A stretch of 64,000 nucleotides of DNA, taken from positions 105,583-169,582 of the forward strand of contig NZ_JACRSY010000005.1 of NCBI RefSeq assembly GCF_014384995.1. Reading direction: 5' to 3'. The position numbers were made by a program, and so were the translations under genes. The DNA comes from Zhenhengia yiwuensis (GTDB lineage: Bacteria > Bacillota > Clostridia > Lachnospirales > Cellulosilyticaceae). Under the pieces are notes generated by a model. The model made no database searches and was not told where the DNA came from. It saw nothing but the letters and a program-made list of their open reading frames with translations. Below, piece by piece: positions 1-9,197 of the stretch (its first letter is position 1; each line of letters starts with the position of its first letter).

Positions 1-879
1 CAAAATACTTTGAAAAGCTGATACAAAGTAACTAAGCTGCGCAAAGCAGTATAATAAGTAGAGCATCCCCAGCAAGGTACTAACTGTCATCACAATAGTA
101 AAATCTAGCCCTCTTTCATACTGTGTAGCTGGCACCTTGTTGTCTATCTCTACCTCCAAACTCCATGCCTCTTTCTTGTCTAATCCACGTCCCCTACTTT
201 CCTCTTTCTTCTCATGTGTCAGCCCATATAAGAAACCCATTAGTGGGAAGAAGATTATGGTGAAACTTACGATACGTACAACAATATCTTCAACATCTAC
301 ATCTATGTATAGGTTTCGTATTATTAAATCCATCATGCCTTCAAAGGCTGCATCTGCGCCAATTAAGAGATTCCCAGCTATAAGAAGAATAGGTATCCCA
401 ATAACACATCCTATCCCAATTTTACCTACCAGCTGCATTTTCTTAGAACTGACAAGTTCCTCATCTTGCTTTATAGACTTAAGCCCTATCCCCCAGTTTT
501 GGAAAGGCATCGTTAGAGCGAGCATACCCGCATGCCAAAACCATTTTACAGAGTAACGTTCATAAGTATTACGTTCAAAAAGTCCCCCAAGTTGTAATAC
601 CATAAGAGCTGCTAAGAACACGCAGTTGAAGAATTTCAATAGTTCATTTGAAAAGATACTAAAGCTTAGTGCTAGTAAGATTATAGGAATAAAAAGTTTA
701 TCTTTAAAAATAAGGCTCACTGGCCCTTTGGATTTATACAGAAAGATAACCCCTATATAAAAAGCTGCAACCACAATAGGTACAGCTATCCCAAATCCTC
801 CAAATACTAAAAGCTCTACCATTAAACAGGTGAGGATAATGGTAATCCCCATCCTCATTCTCTCATCTTTATATCCCAT
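1..879 (-). CDS. DUF4173/DUF4153-like polytopic membrane protein (C-terminus outside window)
   Basis: An open frame runs from an ATG at 879 to the window edge, 293 codons with no stop, so the protein continues to the left. The translation is a series of hydrophobic segments. The short stretch LYCFAQLSYFVSAFQSIL at the edge resembles the conserved core of the DUF4173 membrane family. It follows the HTH and DUF2975 genes on the same strand with a 20-bp gap, which suggests one operon. The biochemical function of the family is not known to me. The coding sense is secure; the family name is a pattern call. Confidence 0.72.
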   Translation of the reverse strand, partial: MGYKDERMRMGITIILTCLMVELLVFGGFGIAVPIVVAAFYIGVIFLYKSKGPVSLIFKDKLFIPIILLALSFSIFSNELLKFFNCVFLAALMVLQLGGLFERNTYERYSVKWFWHAGMLALTMPFQNWGIGLKSIKQDEELVSSKKMQLVGKIGIGCVIGIPILLIAGNLLIGADAAFEGMMDLIIRNLYIDVDVEDIVVRIVSFTIIFFPLMGFLYGLTHEKKEESRGRGLDKKEAWSLEVEIDNKVPATQYERGLDFTIVMTVSTLLGMLYLLYCFAQLSYFVSAFQSIL

Positions 880-899
880 AAATCCTTTCCCCTTTCTAT

Positions 900-1112
900 C
901 TACTCTTCATCAGGTCTATACTCAAGTAAGTCCCCTGGTTGACAGTCTAATACTTTACAAATGGCATCAAGCGTAGAAAATCTTACTGCTTTGCCTTTGT
1001 TATTCTTCAATATGGATAAGTTAGCAAGGGTAATCCCCACACGTTCTGAGAGTTCATTCATACTCATTTTTCGCTTTGCTAACATCACATCTAAATTAAC
1101 GATAATAGCCAT
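900..1112 (-). CDS. YozG-like XRE-family transcriptional regulator
   Basis: A protein of about 70 residues that is almost entirely one Cro/C1-type helix-turn-helix (motif MNELSERVGITLANLSILKN). This short size is typical of the YozG-like regulators that accompany DUF2975 membrane proteins, and a DUF2975 gene lies directly upstream, 5-15 bp away depending on the start. I place the start at ATG 1112, with AGAGGTG about 6 bases upstream, rather than at GTG 1121, which would overlap the ribosome binding site. It probably regulates its own small operon; no operator was identified. Confidence 0.85.
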   Translation of the reverse strand: MAIIVNLDVMLAKRKMSMNELSERVGITLANLSILKNNKGKAVRFSTLDAICKVLDCQPGDLLEYRPDEE

Positions 1113-1126
1113 TTCAATCACCTCTT

Positions 1127-1582
1127 CTATATTGTAAGTTCATTCTCTTCTTGAATTTCAATGGCAATCTGTACAAGTTTATATAAAATCGCACCAATAA
1201 GTGTAACCATAAAGGCTCCTATGGCAATAATAAGTATACTGAGGCTTGGTCCAATGACAATGGCTGCCACTACATACGCTACGAAAATAATAGCTGCGCA
1301 TACACTAATCCCTTTTAAATGCTTTTGACTGCTTATCGAAAAAGGTTCACGTACCATAATATTTCTTGCTAATCCCTTTGTGTACCATAAAACCATCCAA
1401 GCTGGTATACCTGACCCATAGAGCAGAATCATAAAAGATTTATAATGCTGCACGCCATAGAAAGTCGTACGCTTTAATACCTCTGGTACAATCCAAGGTA
1501 ACCCAATCATCACACCTGTTAATACAATTAATCCTGCTAGACATAACCCATACAAAAATTTGCTTAATAAATTCTTTTCCAT
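1127..1582 (-). CDS. DUF2975 family membrane protein
   Basis: 151 residues with four predicted membrane helices (roughly residues 8-30, 45-62, 85-110 and 115-140) and short loops, the usual size and shape of DUF2975. A GAGGTGA ribosome site precedes the ATG. The gene is first in the run DUF2975, XRE regulator, DUF4173-like protein. DUF2975/XRE pairs are common in Firmicutes, but their role is not established, so no function is assigned. Confidence 0.8.
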   Translation of the reverse strand: MEKNLLSKFLYGLCLAGLIVLTGVMIGLPWIVPEVLKRTTFYGVQHYKSFMILLYGSGIPAWMVLWYTKGLARNIMVREPFSISSQKHLKGISVCAAIIFVAYVVAAIVIGPSLSILIIAIGAFMVTLIGAILYKLVQIAIEIQEENELTI

Positions 1583-1704
1583 TTTATCACCTCAAGGTGA
1601 TTATATAACGTTCATATTCTAATTTCAATATTTTTTTATCGAAAAACAATATATTTTTATTGATTATATAGAAATACATAAAAAAAGATAAACGCTTTTA
1701 CAGT

Positions 1705-2166
1705 TTATCTCTTTTCTAATTCTAATAATTTGATTTTCATTTCAAGACCACCACCATACCCTACAAGCTTGCCATCTGCTCCAATCACTCTATGGCAAGG
1801 TATAAAAATAGGGATAGGATTTTTATTATTAGCACCACCTACTGCTCTGCATGCTTTTTCATTACCTACAGCATGGGCAATGTCCTTATAGCTTCTCGTC
1901 TCACCATAAGGAATGGTACAAAGTGCTTCCCATACGCGCTGTCTAAAAGGTGTTCCTTGTGGCCTTAAGGGTAAATCAAAAATCTTTCTGCTGCCTTCTA
2001 TATACTCTCTCAGCTCTTCTGCTGCTTTTTGTAGAAGCTCAGTCTCTTCTTGTATACATTCCTCCTGAAAGTTATCTGCCTCTAGGATGACATTGGTAAT
2101 CCATCCCTCTTCTTCAGCAACACCAATCTTCCCTATGGCTGTATCATAGTAATAGATGTTTTTCAT
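1705..2166 (-). CDS. ogt: methylated-DNA--protein-cysteine methyltransferase
   Basis: 153-residue DNA repair protein that removes alkyl groups from O6-alkylguanine by irreversible transfer to its own cysteine. The acceptor is Cys124 in the invariant IPCHRVIG motif. The upstream helix-turn-helix region (RQRVWEALCTIPYGETRSY) and the Asn-rich GGANNKNP stretch are also diagnostic. The N-terminal domain is short, as in Ogt rather than Ada. It is a stand-alone gene with GAGGAAGTT before the ATG. Confidence 0.96.
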   Translation of the reverse strand: MKNIYYYDTAIGKIGVAEEEGWITNVILEADNFQEECIQEETELLQKAAEELREYIEGSRKIFDLPLRPQGTPFRQRVWEALCTIPYGETRSYKDIAHAVGNEKACRAVGGANNKNPIPIFIPCHRVIGADGKLVGYGGGLEMKIKLLELEKR

Positions 2167-2201
2167 ATTAACTTCCTCATTTCTATACTCTTTACTATAA
2201 A

Positions 2202-2534
2202 CTAACCTTTAATGCGATACTTTTTCTCAATTCTTCTATACACAAGTATTAAAAGAATCAGCCCAGGTAAAGCACTTAACCCCATTAAAATACTTGCTAA
2301 AGTTATACTCCAAAATCCTAATATGCCAGCTACAATATAAAGGCTTCCATATACGAGCCACATGATTGCATTGGCTTTGTTATAAGCTTTAATATCTGTA
2401 ATTTCTTCACTTTTTACAACTGTACCTGACCAAAAGTGTATAGGTGTTTTTGCTTTTAAAGCATATAGACCTATACCTAAAAAAGTAACGGCACATATTA
2501 GACAAACTATTAAACTGACAATACTTTCTCCCAT
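2202..2534 (-). CDS. DUF3784-like small membrane protein
   Basis: 110 residues with three hydrophobic helices (about 5-25, 50-75 and 78-98) and a basic C-terminus, matching the DUF3784 family in size and topology. It overlaps the 3' end of the upstream acetyltransferase by about 25 bp in another frame, so the two are probably translationally coupled. Function unknown. Confidence 0.65.
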   Translation of the reverse strand: MGESIVSLIVCLICAVTFLGIGLYALKAKTPIHFWSGTVVKSEEITDIKAYNKANAIMWLVYGSLYIVAGILGFWSITLASILMGLSALPGLILLILVYRRIEKKYRIKG

Positions 2535-2962
2535 CTCATCCCATACTCCCTTGCTTTGGAATCTTCATTTTCCTGCTCCGCTATTACATGAAAACCTTGT
2601 TTTTTATAAAAATCTACAGCCCTTTGATTCTCTACATAAGCAGCGAGTTCTAACACTTCATACTGTGCTTTGCAGTAGTCTATTAAAGCTTTGCCTACAC
2701 CCTTTCCTTGTGAATGCGTATCTACAAATAGTGCTCCAATAAAGCTCCCCTCTATAATGCTAATAAACCCTTGTATCTGTTTACCTTCTTCATAGACAAA
2801 AGTTTTAGCTAGAGGTAAATACTGCTCTTTTACAACCTTGTAGTTTGCTTCCCAATAATCCCTAGCGATAAAGGGATGCCCTTGTAGCGTTGATGTAAGC
2901 CAAATATTCATGACTTCTTCAATCTGTACATCTTGCATTTTATAAATACTATATTTGGTCAT
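2510..2962 (-). CDS. GNAT family N-acetyltransferase
   Basis: 150-residue acetyl-CoA-dependent acetyltransferase. Motif A appears as HSQGKGVGKALIDYC (about residues 84-98), the Q/RxxGxG/A acetyl-CoA pyrophosphate loop, and the C-terminal strand has the usual NQRAVDFYKKQGF motif. It resembles the YjaB type. The substrate cannot be told from sequence. AAGGAGT precedes the ATG. Confidence 0.9.
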   Translation of the reverse strand: MTKYSIYKMQDVQIEEVMNIWLTSTLQGHPFIARDYWEANYKVVKEQYLPLAKTFVYEEGKQIQGFISIIEGSFIGALFVDTHSQGKGVGKALIDYCKAQYEVLELAAYVENQRAVDFYKKQGFHVIAEQENEDSKAREYGMRWEKVLSV

Positions 2963-3008
2963 TTGAGTTACTCCTTATAAATCTTATAAAATTCTTATTC
3001 TGCTTTCT

Positions 3009-3836
3009 CTAAATGTATTTACGCTTAAACTCTAGCGGTGAGCAGCCTTCATACTCCTTAAACTTAGAGCAAAAGTAGCTTGAATCCTTAAAACCTACGG
3101 CCTCTCCAATTTCTTTGATTTTCACCTGCTCCTGCATAACTAGATATTCTTTAGCTTTTTTAATTCTAATCTTATTGAGATAATCAATGGGTTTATGCTC
3201 ATACGCCTCTTTAAAAAGTCTGCATAAATAGTATTTCGTCACCCCAATTTGATTTGCTAAATCTTCTAATGTAATATCTTGAGCATAATAGGTATCCATA
3301 TAGCGGATAACAGGTCTCAGTCTTTCATAAATTTGATTCTCATTTTGACAAGCTCTTCTATTCTGATCCATAAAAATAAGGAAATTATAAAGTTGCCCTG
3401 AACCTATAATATTCCTCTCATATCTATCTAGTGGCACATTAAGGGTATAAAAAATTTCTTTTATCCTTTGTCTCATTTCTGTCATCCACTCAATATTTAG
3501 AACCAATGCATTCCCTATCCCCATATAATCTAAAATACTTTCTATCTGCATTCCATTAAAAGTAATCCATGCTGTTTTCCAAGTTTTGATAGTGGGCTCA
3601 TAAACATGAGGAATATCTTTTCTAAAGAAAAAAGCCATACCTGGTTTAATGGTATAGACCTCCCCATTAATTTTAAGTATTCCCTCGCCCTCTAAACAAT
3701 ACGTCCATTGATAGTCCGAATACCCCTTTTCCCTCTCTACACCATTCTCCTCATAATACATACCTATCCCTGTTACAAAGCAAGGAAGGCTCTCTACATC
3801 TTTAGTTAGCATGGGAAATAACACTTGCTTCTCCAT
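3009..3836 (-). CDS. AraC family transcriptional regulator with N-terminal cupin
   Basis: About 275 residues: an N-terminal AraC-type beta-barrel sensor (residues about 20-150, with PGMAFFFRKDIPHVYEP) and two C-terminal helix-turn-helices (DLANQIGVTKYYLCRLFKE and AVGFKDSSYFCSKFKEY). The start is placed at ATG 3836 because GGAGGAG sits 5 bases upstream; the longer TTG reading would include that site. It is divergent from the beta-galactosidase gene with 139 bp between, so it is the likely sugar-responsive activator of that gene. The inducer is unknown. Confidence 0.9.
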   Translation of the reverse strand: MEKQVLFPMLTKDVESLPCFVTGIGMYYEENGVEREKGYSDYQWTYCLEGEGILKINGEVYTIKPGMAFFFRKDIPHVYEPTIKTWKTAWITFNGMQIESILDYMGIGNALVLNIEWMTEMRQRIKEIFYTLNVPLDRYERNIIGSGQLYNFLIFMDQNRRACQNENQIYERLRPVIRYMDTYYAQDITLEDLANQIGVTKYYLCRLFKEAYEHKPIDYLNKIRIKKAKEYLVMQEQVKIKEIGEAVGFKDSSYFCSKFKEYEGCSPLEFKRKYI

Positions 3837-3884
3837 ACCCACTCCTCCGTTCAATATTTTTATATCCTTTGCAATATCTTTAGA

Positions 3885-3913
3885 TTTACTTATATTTTAA
3901 AACTACCTATAAT
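3885..3913 (+). promoter_or_regulatory. sigma-A-type promoter candidate for the beta-galactosidase gene
   Basis: TTTACT and TATAAT are separated by exactly 17 bases, 63 bp before the start codon, in the AT-rich gap between the divergent AraC regulator and the beta-galactosidase gene. No clear AraC operator repeats were found. Confidence 0.45.
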
Positions 3914-3975
3914 GCAATTATAGATTAATATTCTTATATCTCAAATTATTATTTTGTATAAAAAAGGAGTCGACT

Positions 3976-6900
3976 ATGTACCCTCAATCTACTACTCAGC
4001 CAGAATGGCAAAACCCAGCTATTGTACAAGTAAATCGTAAACCCGCTCGTGCTTATTACATTCCTTTTGCAACAACTGAGACTGCACTTATGCATCACAA
4101 AGGCATGTCCCCTTACTACAAACTCCTTAATGGAACTTGGCAGTTTAGCTACTACGATAAGTATAGTGATGCACCAGATAACTTCCACACTTTAGATTTT
4201 GATAGCTCTGCTTGGACATCTATCCCTGTTCCTTCTAACTGGCAAATGCATGGCTATGATAAACCACATTATACGAATGTCAATTATCCTTTCCCTGTTA
4301 ATCCACCTTATGTTCCTAATGAAAACCCTGCAGGCCTTTATATTAAAGAGTTTACACTCCCTGAAAACTGGGCTAATAAAGAAGTATCCATTAACTTTGA
4401 AGGGGTAAATGCCTGCTTCTATATTTGGTTAAATGGTACATATATAGGCTATAGCCAAGGGACACACATTCCTGCAGAGTTTGATTTAAGCCATGCCCTT
4501 GTAAAAGGTACGAATAAACTTGCTGTTAAAGTACTCAAATGGTGTGATGGTAGCTATCTTGAAGACCAAGACTTCTACCGTTTATCCGGTATCTTTAGAG
4601 ATGTTTACCTTCTTGCTAGAACGCCTCATGCTATTCGTGATATTTGTGCAAGACCTACATTAGATGAAACCTATACAAACGGTATACTAAAAGTAAATGT
4701 GGATTTTACCGGAGAGGATCCATCTGAATTTGAAGCTTCTTTATTTGATGCAAAAGGTCAACTTCTTATGACCAAAACTGTTTCTTGTACGGACTTTACC
4801 TTTGAAGTTCCAAATGTTAGGAAATGGACTGCTGAAACACCAGTGCTTTATACCTTAGTCCTTCACCATCAGGATGAATATATTCCAATCCAAATTGGCT
4901 TTAGGAAATTAGAAGTCGCTTCTAACGGTGCACTCTTAATTAATGGTACACCTGTAAAACTTAAAGGTGTCAATCGTCATGACTCTCACCCAGATCTAGG
5001 GCACTATACACCAGTTAGTCATATGATAGAAGACCTTATGATTATGAAACGTCATAATGTCAATACAATCAGAACTTCTCACTACCCTAATACACCTGAA
5101 TTTTTAAGACTTTGTAATGAATATGGGTTCTATGTAGTCGATGAAGCAGACCTTGAAACACATGGTACTTATGCCGCTTCTGACTGCAATATTTTAACCA
5201 ATGACCCAGTTTGGAAAGATGCCTATGTAGACCGTATGATACGTATGGTAGAACGTGATAAAAACCATCCATGTATCATCATGTGGTCACTTGGAAATGA
5301 ATCCTTTATGGGTGCAAATCATGTGGCTATGGCGACTTGGGCAAAATGGCGCGATGACAGCCGTCTTATTCACTATGAAGGAACTGCTGCTAACGGCTTA
5401 GTAGACGGCAAGCCACATCCTTGTGTAGATGTAGTGAGCCATATGTATGCCTCTCCTGAAGAGTGTGAAAAACAAGGACAAGAAACAGAAGATATGAGAC
5501 CATTCTTCCAATGTGAATACAGTCATGCTATGGGTGTAGGCCCTGGTGACTTAAAAGATTACTGGGATTTATTCTATAAATACCCTCGTCTTATCGGCGG
5601 CTGTGTCTGGGAATGGTGCGACCACTCTGTACGTCAAACAGATGAAGAGGACAAAGACTTCTTCGTCTATGGCGGATACTTTGGGGAATTCCCTCATGAT
5701 GGCAATTTCTGCGTAGATGGTTTAGTAAGCCCTGACCGCGTTCCACATACAGGTCTTAAAGACTATAAACACGTTATCCAACCTGTACAAGTAGAAGCCA
5801 AAGACTTATCTACTGGTACCCTTACACTTACAAACCGTTATGACTTCTTAGACCTTAGCCATCTCGCATTAGAATGGACTGTGACTAAAGATGGTATCGA
5901 AATAGAGTCAGGTATTGTACAGGATCTTGACATTTATCCACATACTACAGAAGATATAACCCTTGGTTATACACATACACACACAAAGGATGGGGATTAC
6001 TACCTAAATCTCTCCTTCGTTCAAAAGACATCTACTCCTTGGGCTAGTCGTGGTTATGAAGTCGCTTTTGCTCAGTTTGAACTGGCAGTAGCATCTAAAA
6101 TTTCTATTCCTGTAGTAAGCAAACTCGAATGCGTACAAACCGCTCAGCATCTTACACTTATAGGAGAAGACTTTAAATATAGTTTCAATACCTTCACTGG
6201 CTCCTTTGAAAGCCTAACTTCAAATGGCGTAGAGCTTTTAGCAGCTTGCCCACAGGTAAGTGTTTGGCGTGCACCTACGGATAACGACCGTAATATTTAC
6301 CACACATGGCGCGGGCAAATGATGCATTGCAGTACTGCTCATGTCTACCAAACTGGCATTAGTGAAAAAACTCCTCACTTTGTAAAACTTGAAGTACGCT
6401 ACGCTCTAGGTGGCCCATCTGTACGCCCACTTCTTGAAGGTGTTACAACTTATACCGTTTGGGCAAATGGTGAAATCGAAGTGGCTATGGATGCCCAGGT
6501 TCGCGACAACCTTGATGTTCTTCCACGCTTTGGATTAGAACTTCATATGCCACAAGGTAATGAACAGGTTACCTACTTTGGTATGGGACCAAATGAAAAC
6601 TATATAGACTTATGTAGAAGTGCTTATATGGGACTGTTCCATACAACAGTAAATGACCTTTATGAGCCATACATTAAACCACAAGAATGTGGTAACCATA
6701 CACATGTCAAATGGGCACTTATTCAAAATCAAAGAGGTGTTGGCCTTATCTTCAAAGGGGATTCAGAGTTTAACTTTAGTGCACTTCACTATACAGCGCA
6801 TGACCTTTCTGATACACCTATGGCACACCTTCTTAAACCTCGCAAAGAAACCATCGTCCATATCGACTACCGCCAAACAGGCATCGGCTCTAATAGCTGC

Positions 6901-7026
6901 GGTCCTAGACTGGCTGAAAAATATGCCTTTAACGAAAAAGAGATCCACTTTGCCTTCTCTATGAAGCCAATCTGGACTGAAAGCATCCCAGCAGATCTAG
7001 AACGCCGTTTCAAACCAAGTCTATAA
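3976..7026 (+). CDS. lacZ: beta-galactosidase, glycoside hydrolase family 2
   Basis: 1016 residues, the size of LacZ. The order is a sugar-binding domain (about 45-215), an immunoglobulin-like domain, the catalytic TIM barrel (about 325-620), and the C-terminal small-chain domain (about 740-1010). The acid/base glutamate is Glu442 in MWSLGNES and the nucleophile is Glu514 in QCEYSHAMG. It hydrolyses terminal beta-D-galactosides; with no signal peptide it should act in the cytoplasm. No permease is adjacent, so uptake is supplied elsewhere. A 17-bp hairpin terminator follows directly, so it is probably monocistronic under the divergent AraC regulator. Confidence 0.96.
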   Translation: MYPQSTTQPEWQNPAIVQVNRKPARAYYIPFATTETALMHHKGMSPYYKLLNGTWQFSYYDKYSDAPDNFHTLDFDSSAWTSIPVPSNWQMHGYDKPHYTNVNYPFPVNPPYVPNENPAGLYIKEFTLPENWANKEVSINFEGVNACFYIWLNGTYIGYSQGTHIPAEFDLSHALVKGTNKLAVKVLKWCDGSYLEDQDFYRLSGIFRDVYLLARTPHAIRDICARPTLDETYTNGILKVNVDFTGEDPSEFEASLFDAKGQLLMTKTVSCTDFTFEVPNVRKWTAETPVLYTLVLHHQDEYIPIQIGFRKLEVASNGALLINGTPVKLKGVNRHDSHPDLGHYTPVSHMIEDLMIMKRHNVNTIRTSHYPNTPEFLRLCNEYGFYVVDEADLETHGTYAASDCNILTNDPVWKDAYVDRMIRMVERDKNHPCIIMWSLGNESFMGANHVAMATWAKWRDDSRLIHYEGTAANGLVDGKPHPCVDVVSHMYASPEECEKQGQETEDMRPFFQCEYSHAMGVGPGDLKDYWDLFYKYPRLIGGCVWEWCDHSVRQTDEEDKDFFVYGGYFGEFPHDGNFCVDGLVSPDRVPHTGLKDYKHVIQPVQVEAKDLSTGTLTLTNRYDFLDLSHLALEWTVTKDGIEIESGIVQDLDIYPHTTEDITLGYTHTHTKDGDYYLNLSFVQKTSTPWASRGYEVAFAQFELAVASKISIPVVSKLECVQTAQHLTLIGEDFKYSFNTFTGSFESLTSNGVELLAACPQVSVWRAPTDNDRNIYHTWRGQMMHCSTAHVYQTGISEKTPHFVKLEVRYALGGPSVRPLLEGVTTYTVWANGEIEVAMDAQVRDNLDVLPRFGLELHMPQGNEQVTYFGMGPNENYIDLCRSAYMGLFHTTVNDLYEPYIKPQECGNHTHVKWALIQNQRGVGLIFKGDSEFNFSALHYTAHDLSDTPMAHLLKPRKETIVHIDYRQTGIGSNSCGPRLAEKYAFNEKEIHFAFSMKPIWTESIPADLERRFKPSL

Positions 7027-7028
7027 AT

Positions 7029-7071
7029 AAAAAGTAGTAGCATCTTTTATATAGAGATGCTACTACTTTTT
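7029..7071 (+). terminator. intrinsic terminator after lacZ
   Basis: A perfect 17-bp stem (7029-7045 with 7055-7071), starting AAAAAGTAGTAGC and ending in TTTTT, begins 2 bases after the lacZ stop. Confidence 0.9.
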
Positions 7072-7310
7072 CCTGTTACTCTTTATAAATTGCCTTTATA
7101 AATACTTTTGCATTTAAGGCTATGTTAATTTTTTATTTGTCAAAAATAATTTATATTTTATTTAGGAGATTCCTTATACTGATGCATCAGGCTCTACACA
7201 TTTTATACCTGACTATACTTTAAAAACTGAGGGTTATCCCGTTTTATGCTCCTTATATCAAAATGTTAGTGAACCAGGCTTTTCTGATATTAAGGAATTG
7301 GTATTTAGCT

Positions 7311-7420
7311 GCATGTTTGAGCACAAGCAAGTTTGCAGCGTTCATGAGACGATCGAGCTCAGAGCTTCTTAACATTCTGTAGATAGAAGCCCAAAGAGCA
7401 TCCCACCTGGCCTTTTACAC
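7311..7420 (+). repeat. decayed copy of the GAGCGTAGCGAG hairpin repeat
   Basis: The stretch TTAGCTGCATGTTTGAGC, then GTTTGCAGCGTTCATGAG, then AGAGCTTCTTAACATTCTG and CCCACCTGGCC follows the right half of the element seen at 34, 45-46 and 48 kb. The GCTGCA/TGCAGC tip stem is intact, but the inner loop is changed (GCACAAGCA) and no matching left arm is visible upstream. The rest of the gap 7072-7426 is AT-rich with no gene; it looks like the remains of inserted sequence. Confidence 0.6.
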
Positions 7421-7426
7421 TTCCTA

Positions 7427-8392
7427 TTATTTATATTGAATCCCGCTCCAATATACATTATTCTTCACAACAGCTTCTTCAGGAAGTTCTACGCCTTCTA
7501 AAGCCCATTTCTTGAATTCCATAAAGCCTGTACGGTCCACAATATAACCGATATGCTCTTTGCCACCTGGTGCACTTCTATCAATATACTCTGTTACGTA
7601 TTTATAAGTATTTAAAATGATTTTAATAATGCTCTCTTCATCTGCCCATACAATAAAGTCTTCAGCAAGTCTCGGATTGGTCTTACCTGTTCTTCCCATA
7701 ATGGCAAGTCTGTAGTATTTCTTCTGACTTCTTGTCCAAGCACCTGTTGGGCAGGCATTAATACATACGCCACAGCCTACGCATTTATCTGCTTGACGTT
7801 CTACACGGTAATTTTTAGCTGATAAGCAGCCTACAGAACGACCTTTGCACCCTTTTACACATGCTCCACAAGATACACATCTTGTGGCATCATACTGAGG
7901 CATTGTCATACCAATAATACCAAAGTCTTGCATTCTTGCTTTAATACAGTCATTTTGGCAGCCTGTTAAAGCAATTTTAAAGTGAAGGTCATTTGGGAAA
8001 ATAGCCTTCTCAATTTTTTTAGCAAAATCTGTTGTATTATAATTTGCAAATGGACACACTTTATTCCCAATACATGCTGATACGTTACGTGTACCTGCTG
8101 AAGTGTACCCTTTACCTGGTACTTCTTGATTAATACCAAGGCCTTCAATAATAGGCTGAAGCATTTCATTAACTTTATCCATATCTTCAAACTTAATACC
8201 TAAAATCTCAAAACCTTGTCTAATGGTAATATGCACTTGGCCATTACCGTATTTTTCTGCAATCTCTTGGATTTTACCAAGGTACTCCGCATTAATAAGA
8301 CCACCTGGAACACGTACACGAGAAGCAGTGATCCCTCTTACTTTAGTTACCCTAAAAGCGTTCTTTTTCAGTTTCTTTGTATTGATATCCAT
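7427..8392 (-). CDS. asrC: anaerobic sulfite reductase subunit C
   Basis: 321-residue siroheme/[4Fe-4S] catalytic subunit of the AsrABC complex, which reduces sulfite to sulfide with six electrons. It shows the nitrite/sulfite reductase fold with TGCQNDC as part of the siroheme-cluster ligand set, and an inserted ferredoxin domain with CVSCGACVKGC and CVGCGVCINACP. The start is set at ATG 8392, 7 bases after AGGAGGGG. It is last of three genes, 13 bp after asrB. As in all Asr systems, electrons should come from NADH through AsrB and AsrA. Confidence 0.95.
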   Translation of the reverse strand: MDINTKKLKKNAFRVTKVRGITASRVRVPGGLINAEYLGKIQEIAEKYGNGQVHITIRQGFEILGIKFEDMDKVNEMLQPIIEGLGINQEVPGKGYTSAGTRNVSACIGNKVCPFANYNTTDFAKKIEKAIFPNDLHFKIALTGCQNDCIKARMQDFGIIGMTMPQYDATRCVSCGACVKGCKGRSVGCLSAKNYRVERQADKCVGCGVCINACPTGAWTRSQKKYYRLAIMGRTGKTNPRLAEDFIVWADEESIIKIILNTYKYVTEYIDRSAPGGKEHIGYIVDRTGFMEFKKWALEGVELPEEAVVKNNVYWSGIQYK

Positions 8393-8405
8393 CACTTAAC
8401 CCCTC

Positions 8406-9197
8406 CTAGTCTCTTAATAGTTTCCCTTGTGTATAGTTAAATACTGGTCCTTCTAGGCAGATGTAAGTATCACCAATTTTACAATGACCACATTTACCAA
8501 TACCACAGCACATTTTACGTTCCTGAGAAATCCAGATATTCTTTTCTTTAATGCCACGTTTTAAGAATTCAGCAACTGTGAACTTCATCATAATAGGTGG
8601 ACCTACCACGACAACCTGTACATTTTCCATATCCTTAATCTCAAGGTCTGGGATATATTTTGTTACAAGACCTGTAGGGCCCTCATAACCTTCTGGTGCC
8701 TGGTCTACTGTCACTGTAATCTTTGCAGCTTCTGCCCAAGCTTTAAGGTCATCTTTAAAGAGTACATCATCTGGTGTTTTAAAACCTGTAATAAGTGTAA
8801 GTCCTTTACATTCTTCTTTGTGCTTTGCAAAATGCTCTATAATACCTCTTACTGGTGAAAGACCTGTTCCACCTGCCACAACCACTACTTCATGCCCTCT
8901 GTAGTTGTCTAGCTCAAAGCCATTTCCATAAGGCCCTCTTAAGAACAGCTTATCCCCAACATACTTTTCAAAGATTTCTCCTGTTACTTTCCCTACTTTA
9001 CGAATAGTAAGGTCAATAGTACCTTCTCCAATACCACTTACAGAAATAGGTGCTTCCCCATACTTAGGAAGAGAAACTTCAAAAAATTGGCCAGGCTTTA
9101 CATCACCTTCAAATGCCATACGGAATGTATATTCAATAGCTGTATGCTGGATAACTTCTTTAATTTCTGATAAGAAAGGAATATATTCGTTTTTCAT
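8406..9197 (-). CDS. asrB: anaerobic sulfite reductase subunit B
   Basis: 263-residue flavoprotein of the ferredoxin-NADP reductase superfamily, the NADH-oxidising subunit of the sulfite reductase. It has a FAD-binding barrel (about 5-100), an NAD-binding Rossmann domain starting VVVVAGGTGLSPVRGI, and a C-terminal cysteine cluster (CCGIGKCGHCKIGDTYIC) for a [2Fe-2S] centre, as in PyrK/HydG-type subunits. Its start codon overlaps the asrA stop (TAATG), so translation is coupled. Confidence 0.95.
   Translation of the reverse strand: MKNEYIPFLSEIKEVIQHTAIEYTFRMAFEGDVKPGQFFEVSLPKYGEAPISVSGIGEGTIDLTIRKVGKVTGEIFEKYVGDKLFLRGPYGNGFELDNYRGHEVVVVAGGTGLSPVRGIIEHFAKHKEECKGLTLITGFKTPDDVLFKDDLKAWAEAAKITVTVDQAPEGYEGPTGLVTKYIPDLEIKDMENVQVVVVGPPIMMKFTVAEFLKRGIKEKNIWISQERKMCCGIGKCGHCKIGDTYICLEGPVFNYTQGKLLRD

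Noticed and set aside
137..556. Open frame of 139 codons on the plus strand
   Set aside because: It lies opposite the much better membrane-protein frame on the minus strand (1-879), has no ribosome site, and is rich in Ser/Ile/Phe as expected for a shadow frame.
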